NCBI GenBank assembly: GCA_024362935.1
Contig: JANCRA010000007.1
Location: forward strand, 20,113,003-20,177,002
DNA: 64,000 nucleotides
Direction of reading: 5' to 3'
Source: Setophaga petechia
Taxonomy: Eukaryota > Chordata > Aves > Passeriformes > Parulidae
Under the pieces are notes generated by a model that did no database searches, was not told where the DNA came from, and saw only the letters and a list, made by a program, of their open reading frames with translations. How positions within the stretch are numbered: the first letter of the stretch is position 1; each line of letters opens with the position of its first letter. Positions 58,065 through 64,000 of this stretch are shown piece by piece. The position numbers were made by a program, and so were the translations under genes.

Positions 58065-61000
58065 GCCCCAGGATAAATAGAGATGATAAAATGTATTGTG
58101 TTTTCTGAAACTCAAGGTTACTAATCTCCATTCCTCCAGAAACAGAGACATTCAGTACACACAAATGAATTCCAAGTCTTTTTCCGAGTTCACGAGGTGT
58201 CTGAGTTCCTGTTATAGAACAGTGCACATGGAACTCAAGCAGGTTAAATTGTTTCCTTCTGGAGCAGCTCTGTTCCTTTCCCTGGGTTGCTGTGGCATGG
58301 GGACACTCCTGCTTGCTGATCCTCTGGGTGCTGAAGTGTCACCCCCTGACTGGTGTTACCTGCAGGCTCCCTGCAGCACAGGCTGCACACGAGAGCTGAT
58401 AGAGCTCCTGAGAGTTTTGGGGGAGTTAACATAGGAAACAGAGAGAGTTTTGTGATTTAGGATTGTTTTGAAGGACTTGCATGGGGATGATGTGTAATAC
58501 AGATACAGTTCAGCTTTTCTGCGGTTGTCTCCCATGTGGATTGATTGCTTGAGCTTATTCTTGTAAAAAGTTCTTTAAGTTCAGCTTAAAATAACACTTT
58601 TGTAATTTCTTACATAAATTTATAGTTTTCTCTTTGGTTGCTCCCCCGAGAACATCTGATTCCCAGTGTTCACTGCACTCTCTGTGGGAATAAAATCGCA
58701 ACCAGCATTGTGCTCTGACTGAGTTCATTCTCTTGATTACTGTCTTTGACTTCTGATTGCAAATGAGCTTTTAAGAATAAAACCATACAAAAGAAATTAG
58801 AAAAATGTCAGGGCCAGATCTACTAGTCTCTCCTGAGGGCTGCAGGATTGACAGAAATACTCAGTACAGCTGATGAAGTGAGAAAAATAATAGCTCATCT
58901 TTGAGCTCTGAGCCGTAAGCCTTCAGCAGAGCTCACATTTACTAGAGCTGTTTGTTAAAGTGTCTCTTATCTCTGATCCGTCTCTCAAATGCAGTTTAAT
59001 CTCATTTATCTACTTAATATTTTAGGAAGAGAAGTTCTGAACCTTAGGGAAAAGTGATACACTGACTTTTATTTGACAGCTCAGTATATTGCAAAGGACA
59101 TTGCATTTCATGGAAAACCAACCCAGGTACATCAACAAGTGCCTCTGAGTGCTAATTTAATGCTTCAGAGCTTCTCTGCAAGTGAAACTTTTCTAGCACA
59201 GTGTTTTGATTCATTAACAGCAATTCCATGCATGTCTCATTGAGCTCCCCCTTCCCAAATCAAATTGCCTTGCAAGTCATTAACATTTTTACTTGATTTT
59301 TTAGAAGTGTTTTAAATGTATAGTGTGGTTTTCAGGTCTTGCAAATCTCTCTACACATCATTCTCAGAAAATACTTTTAAGTCTGCTGACAGAGCTGTGC
59401 TTCTCTCAAAACAGTCTGGAATAGCATCCCCCTCCTTTCCTCCCTATCACGAAATCCATTAATGTGGCACTACAGAACCTTTATATAGGAAAGAGAAGTT
59501 CAATTTCTAAATAAATCTGTGATGATTAAAATCCCCTCCTTCAATCTCTGAGAGCACCAGGTCACATAGCAAGGGGGGAACACCTCCCTTGTCCACTTTC
59601 AGTTCTCTTGAGCAGAAAATCATTCAGTGGCCTGGAAGGGCAGCCAGGTCAGATCCCAGCATTATAGAGCAGCAGGGCATTAACCTTGGAGACAAGAGGC
59701 ACTGGTTCTAGTTCCTTCTCTGAGTACTTTTTTGGAAATTCAATTAAACATTCCTAGAACAGAAACTAGCACTCTACTTCTAGAGGAGTTCCAAAGCAGT
59801 GAGCTTCAGAGCCATGCCCATGCCTGCCATCTCTTTTTGCTTCCACACAGACACATAAAACAGCAGATCTGTGTTTCTATAACTGGAAAAAGATTAAATG
59901 CTGTTGGATGAATGGGTTAAATCTCTATTTACAGAATGCATGTGGGTTTGCATTAAGGTACTCTAAATTCTTTTCAAGAATTGTTACCATGTTTGTCTTC
60001 CATGGTGAGAGGTTTGAAGCTGCAAATACCACTATGATATCAAAACACATTCTTTTTTTATAACTTCATCTTGCAGGCAAATAAGTTGTTTTATTGCAGT
60101 TTGTTGACTCTTTCTGAAAGAATTTATTTTGAAAGTAATTGTTTTTTATGCCAACTTCTCAGATTCAACAGACCAGGATTTAGATAATAATATTTCTTAA
60201 TTGTCTTGCATGGGATCTGTGTGTTGTGAGGGCTGGTACTCATTCATAGACACAGCCTTTAAAGGCATTCAGAGATGCTGCAATTTTCAGTTAAAGTTCT
60301 GGACTTGACAGACCAAGTGGAAAAATGTAGTTTTTTTCTGTCAATCTAGAGAAATTATCATATATTTTTGAGCAGAATACCTGCTTTTACAAAAATTATT
60401 ATAATTATTATTTGCTTAAATGAAGACACTTTTATCCAAAGAATGTTGCTTGATCAACATCTTTTTGCAACAATTTAAACCAGAACCCATTTGGTAGAAT
60501 GTGTGCCATAGTCTCTGTTTGGAGGCAAAAAAAATGATGAGCAGATCCGCAAAAGTAGGATGACAATCCCTTAAATAAGCTTTTATACTTTGTCCAGACA
60601 TTCCTGAATCTTCTAACTCTCATTTTGACCATTAATGTTTTATCTTAATAATGTCTGTTATTTTGGTTTGCCCTGAGACTAAAGTTGAATTACTATTGCC
60701 TGGGCAAATCCTCTGGGGATAATTTAGAAATCTTTACAAAATCAAACTAATTGCAGAATGATAAATTAATAAAGCTCCTCAACATTTATTCACTTGGAAT
60801 AATTCCCAGATAATAAAATATATTAAACAAATAATTTTGCTAGAATAATTTTCTTTTGCTGAATGTAAAAATATTAATGAAGCTTCTTACTACTGAAGTA
60901 TCTCTAACATAATAGTGTAGATCACTGTAAATGAGCTTTGTTTTGAAAGTTCAGTGATTTACAAGCAATATTTGAGGTCAGACTTTCTGTGGAGAGCAGA

Positions 61001-63262
61001 GGTCTCTTAGATAAGCAGTCTGTTGCCTGTGAAAAAATATGTTCAAACTACTTATGGCTCACTGTGGGTGTGTATGGCATCCATAGGCCATGCAGTGATT
61101 CATGATTAAACACAAGTACTACTCATAATAACAAAGCACAAAAGGAAAACAAATTATTCAATTGCAGCCTTTTCATATTAACTTCAATTGCTACTGTTAA
61201 CAAATTATTCGGTCTAGCAATATATATGCAAATAGAGGTGGGATTTAGGAACACACATATTGAGGAGGACAGTGCTTGCTTGAGGAATTAGACTTCAGCT
61301 GAATTTCCCAAGCATGAAGGAGGTGAAGTACAGTCCAAATGATTCAGCTCCTCTCAAGTTCAGGACTTCTTGGTCAAACACATCATGACACAGAGTGAGT
61401 GGCAGCCTCCCTGGAAGACACCAGAATCTGACTCTGCACTTTCCAAGCAATGGAAAAAGCAGCTGCACCTCCCTTGCTGCAGATTCCTGTGTGGGAGGCA
61501 GGGGACACAGTAAGGGGGCAGCTCTTTCTGTGCAGTGCTGGACAAACTGTATTTTTCTGGCCATTTTTTTCCCCAGCAACTTCTGCTGCTTGTGCATGCA
61601 AAAGGCTCCCCTGGTTCTACAAGTGGAGTGTGCTGATGTAACACTTTGTAGGAGTTGTGTTTTACTTTCTTCACATCTCAGGGGTTTTTGTGGCCCACGT
61701 AGCTGACAAATGCTCAGAGAAGCATTCCCAGATGTGTCTCGCTTCCTTTGCCATGTGCATGGAAACATAACATGCTTAAAGGCTTGGCACACTCAGGGGA
61801 AGATCAGAAGGCAGCCAGCTGTATTCCTCAGGAGGTACCACAGCATCATTGTGGAATTCAAATGTTTGGGCAAGCAGGAGTGATATTAAGGAATGATGGA
61901 GAAGAGCAAAAAGCAGCTCTTGCTCCTTCCTGCCAAGCTCAGCACATTGGAGTTCTCTTTGCACTCAGGGTATGGAAAGGGATGGAGGGGATGTGTGGAG
62001 CAGAGCCTGCTCACGCTGCTGTGCTTGCTGGGTGCTGGTGACTCTGCTGGTTTGCACCAGTCCAGCCTGGAGCTGGGCTGGCCAGACAGGAGGGATGGTT
62101 TGCTCTGACCACTGCTGGCCTGAGAGGGGCTTGGGGCATTCAAGCATTTGGCCTGGTTTTCAGAATGAGCTTCTGGGAAAAGGGTGTAAAAGAGAAATCT
62201 TTACACTCGCAGAACATTGTGACTTTGTGACACAGTGTCTTAATCTCTTAAATTTATGTATATTCTCTAATTTTTCGTCATGGAATAAGCAGTAAGTGCA
62301 AAGTTAGTTACTCTTACCTCTGTAACTTTCTGCCATGAGCCATTCTCACAATTTTTGCCTCTCATTTCCAGGAGTACAATTATTTTGCAACTGGTTGGGG
62401 TTTTTTCCAGTTTTGTTTCTTTGTATGATCAGTCCTAGCTTTGCAGTGAAGGTCTAATATATTAAACAAATGTATGCTCTAAGCATTGTGTGAATTTGAT
62501 GTGAATGCCTGACAAATTACCAATGTTTCCTATATCTTGCATAGATTTAAGACTGGGACAATCCTGTAGTTCTCTGTAACTGGCTCTGCCAACCACTCAC
62601 GTTTTTTACTTTCCAAAGCAGCAGTTAGTAAGGTTGGCTGAACAGAGGATAGAAATAGTGCTTGGTATGTCTCAAATTTCCCAACGTTTTAATCTATACC
62701 AGAAAAAGTTGAGTTGGAAGCAGAAGCGTTCCTCTTCTTTCTAAACCAAAGCTGTAGAATGCTGCATACTTGCTGTTTTAGTAGTGCACCTTCTTCAGGT
62801 GGAAGCCACAAATGTATTCTGCACTAAGAAACGATGGCTTGTCCACCTTAATCACATTGCAGCAGGTTCAGATTGTACCTGAAAATGTTTTCCAATCGAA
62901 AGAGCCAGGATGATTTTCAAAAATTGCTGATATTCTTCTGAAAGCTGTCAGCATCAGAATAGCAACAGTTGGGCCCTTTCCATCTGTACTTTTTGTTGCT
63001 GGATTAATTTTAGATGTGCTGCATATGGATTGTGCATAAAATGTTGCCTCCCTGCTTTTGTTAACTCCAGAGTGAGTAATTCTTCTGGGGGTTTCATGGT
63101 CCAGCACGTGAGCCCCTCTGACAGGGCTGCTGGCTCTGGGAGCAGACACCTACTGAAACATAACAAGTAGAGGTGCTTTGAAAAAATTTCCTCGTGGTTC
63201 TGCAGCTCCCTGTGGTGGGGAGCTGGAGAGGCAGAGCCCCCAGCACAGGTTCCATCAGCTCT
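58065..63262. other. Noncoding stretch, moderately GC-rich in places
   Basis: No gene is recognised. The interval 61380-62160 is somewhat GC-richer and carries overlapping open frames on both strands, the longest 165 codons on the minus strand at 61295-61792. Their mutual overlap and lack of any recognisable domain argue against coding. No transposon could be named. Confidence 0.4.
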
Positions 63263-63280
63263 GGGCTCTGAGCAGAGCCC
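63263..63280. repeat. 18-bp palindrome, 8-bp arms
   Basis: GGGCTCTG, two bases (AG), then CAGAGCCC form a perfect inverted repeat within a locally GC-rich patch. Confidence 0.7.
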
Positions 63281-64000
63281 GGTGTTAGTGCTGATCTGCT
63301 GGGCATCCCCTGCAGAACTCTTGAAATGACCACACTCTGGAACTCAAATTAATTTAGATGCAAATAGCACATCAAATTTGGTTTGTTACATTTTCCCCTT
63401 CAAATATTTTCTAGTGCATTCAGGGAAACAGAAACTGATGATTATTTGATAAAAGTACGTTCTCTGGTGACTGTCATCTAGTTTTTCAATGTTGATTTCC
63501 TCTGGTTTACAGCTCCTGGTTGTTTAATTAGTAATGGGGGGTCTCTTGCCATTGGCATTAGTCAGTAATTCCTGAAAATAGCTAGCACAGGGAAACAGGG
63601 TGTTTGTGTTCTTTTGATTGAAGAAGTTGAAATCCTTCTTTAGAAATAAAAGCATCCCTTGGTGATAATGTTCATGTGAAGTCACGTAAATGAAGCCGAA
63701 GAACCAAATGTACCCTTTTTAAACTTGGAACCTTTTCTAGCACTGCATTATTCTTGTAAAAAATGTACCGGAAAAAATATAATCTTTTTTTTTAAAGCTC
63801 TTAATTAAACTTCTAACTTCTTAAATGTTGCCCTTTTTTTAAATATGTATATATATTTTTTTTTTTTACTGAGTGTGAAAAGAATAAATGGTTTTAAGTG
63901 GTTTTAAATGGTTGTTTAATTAGTGGACTGACATTAGTATTAAAATTTCTCTTCTGGACTGTTTTCTATTCAGCATCACATCCATTACAAGTACATTATT
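63281..64000. other. Noncoding window end, AT-rich
   Basis: Homopolymeric T and TA runs lie at about 63785-63870. A 10-bp direct repeat (GTTTTAAGTG / GTTTTAAATG) is at about 63891-63910. No gene is seen up to the window edge. Confidence 0.45.

Noticed and set aside
61295..61792. 165-codon minus-strand frame
   Set aside because: Several frames on both strands overlap it, no domain is recognisable, and its length is within chance expectation for 64 kb read in six frames.
1..64000. CRISPR array, phage, operon or other prokaryotic system
   Set aside because: No evenly spaced repeats with unique spacers and no prokaryotic gene density; CR1 and LTR fragments mark this as bird nuclear DNA.

Overview
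The window reads as nuclear DNA of a bird, most likely a songbird. It is AT-rich and CpG-poor, with long stretches that contain no open frame of gene size. Two CR1 LINE fragments (6107-6345 and 31062-31290, both on the minus strand) match the well-known 3' region of avian CR1 elements. An endogenous-retrovirus LTR fragment at 1-290 looks like the LTRs common in passerine genomes. No bacterial or organellar features are present, and no tRNA or rRNA gene was found.

I could not support any complete protein-coding gene. The longest open frames are about 100 to 170 codons. They lack recognisable domains, several are generated by repeats (pentamer, GGAT microsatellite, 19-bp minisatellite, CR1), and their number fits chance in 64 kb read in six frames. 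The region is therefore either intergenic desert or part of one or more very large introns. The best exon-like object is 62 bp at 27961-28022, with a strong acceptor and a strong donor, but it is not identified.

Layout. 1-1000: LTR fragment, then a compact CpG island at about 655-990 (more than 30 CpGs, two NotI sites, a GC box), the only strong promoter-like feature. 1000-6400: AT-rich DNA with a triple 10-bp repeat of NK2-type homeodomain sites (3482-3511), a probable short solo LTR with TATA, poly-A signal and a 5-bp flanking repeat (4541-4699), a GAGCC/GAGCT pentamer array (5058-5152) and CR1 number one. 6400-27900: mostly featureless, with a GGAT microsatellite (9402-9565), several short tandem duplications and small perfect hairpins. 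27900-34200: exon candidate, CR1 number two, and a GC-rich patch holding five copies of a 19-bp unit (33376-33470). 34200-64000: featureless apart from a recent 54-bp tandem duplication (43507-43614), a C23 homopolymer (52580-52602), and a striking perfect 25-bp inverted repeat that folds into a pre-miRNA-sized hairpin (53061-53135).

I saw no gene system working together. The items most worth checking are the 53061-53135 hairpin, the CpG island without an attached gene, the 27961-28022 exon candidate and the two GC-rich tandem arrays. Every repeat and hairpin was read by eye from the sequence; family names rest on recalled consensus patterns, not on a database search.
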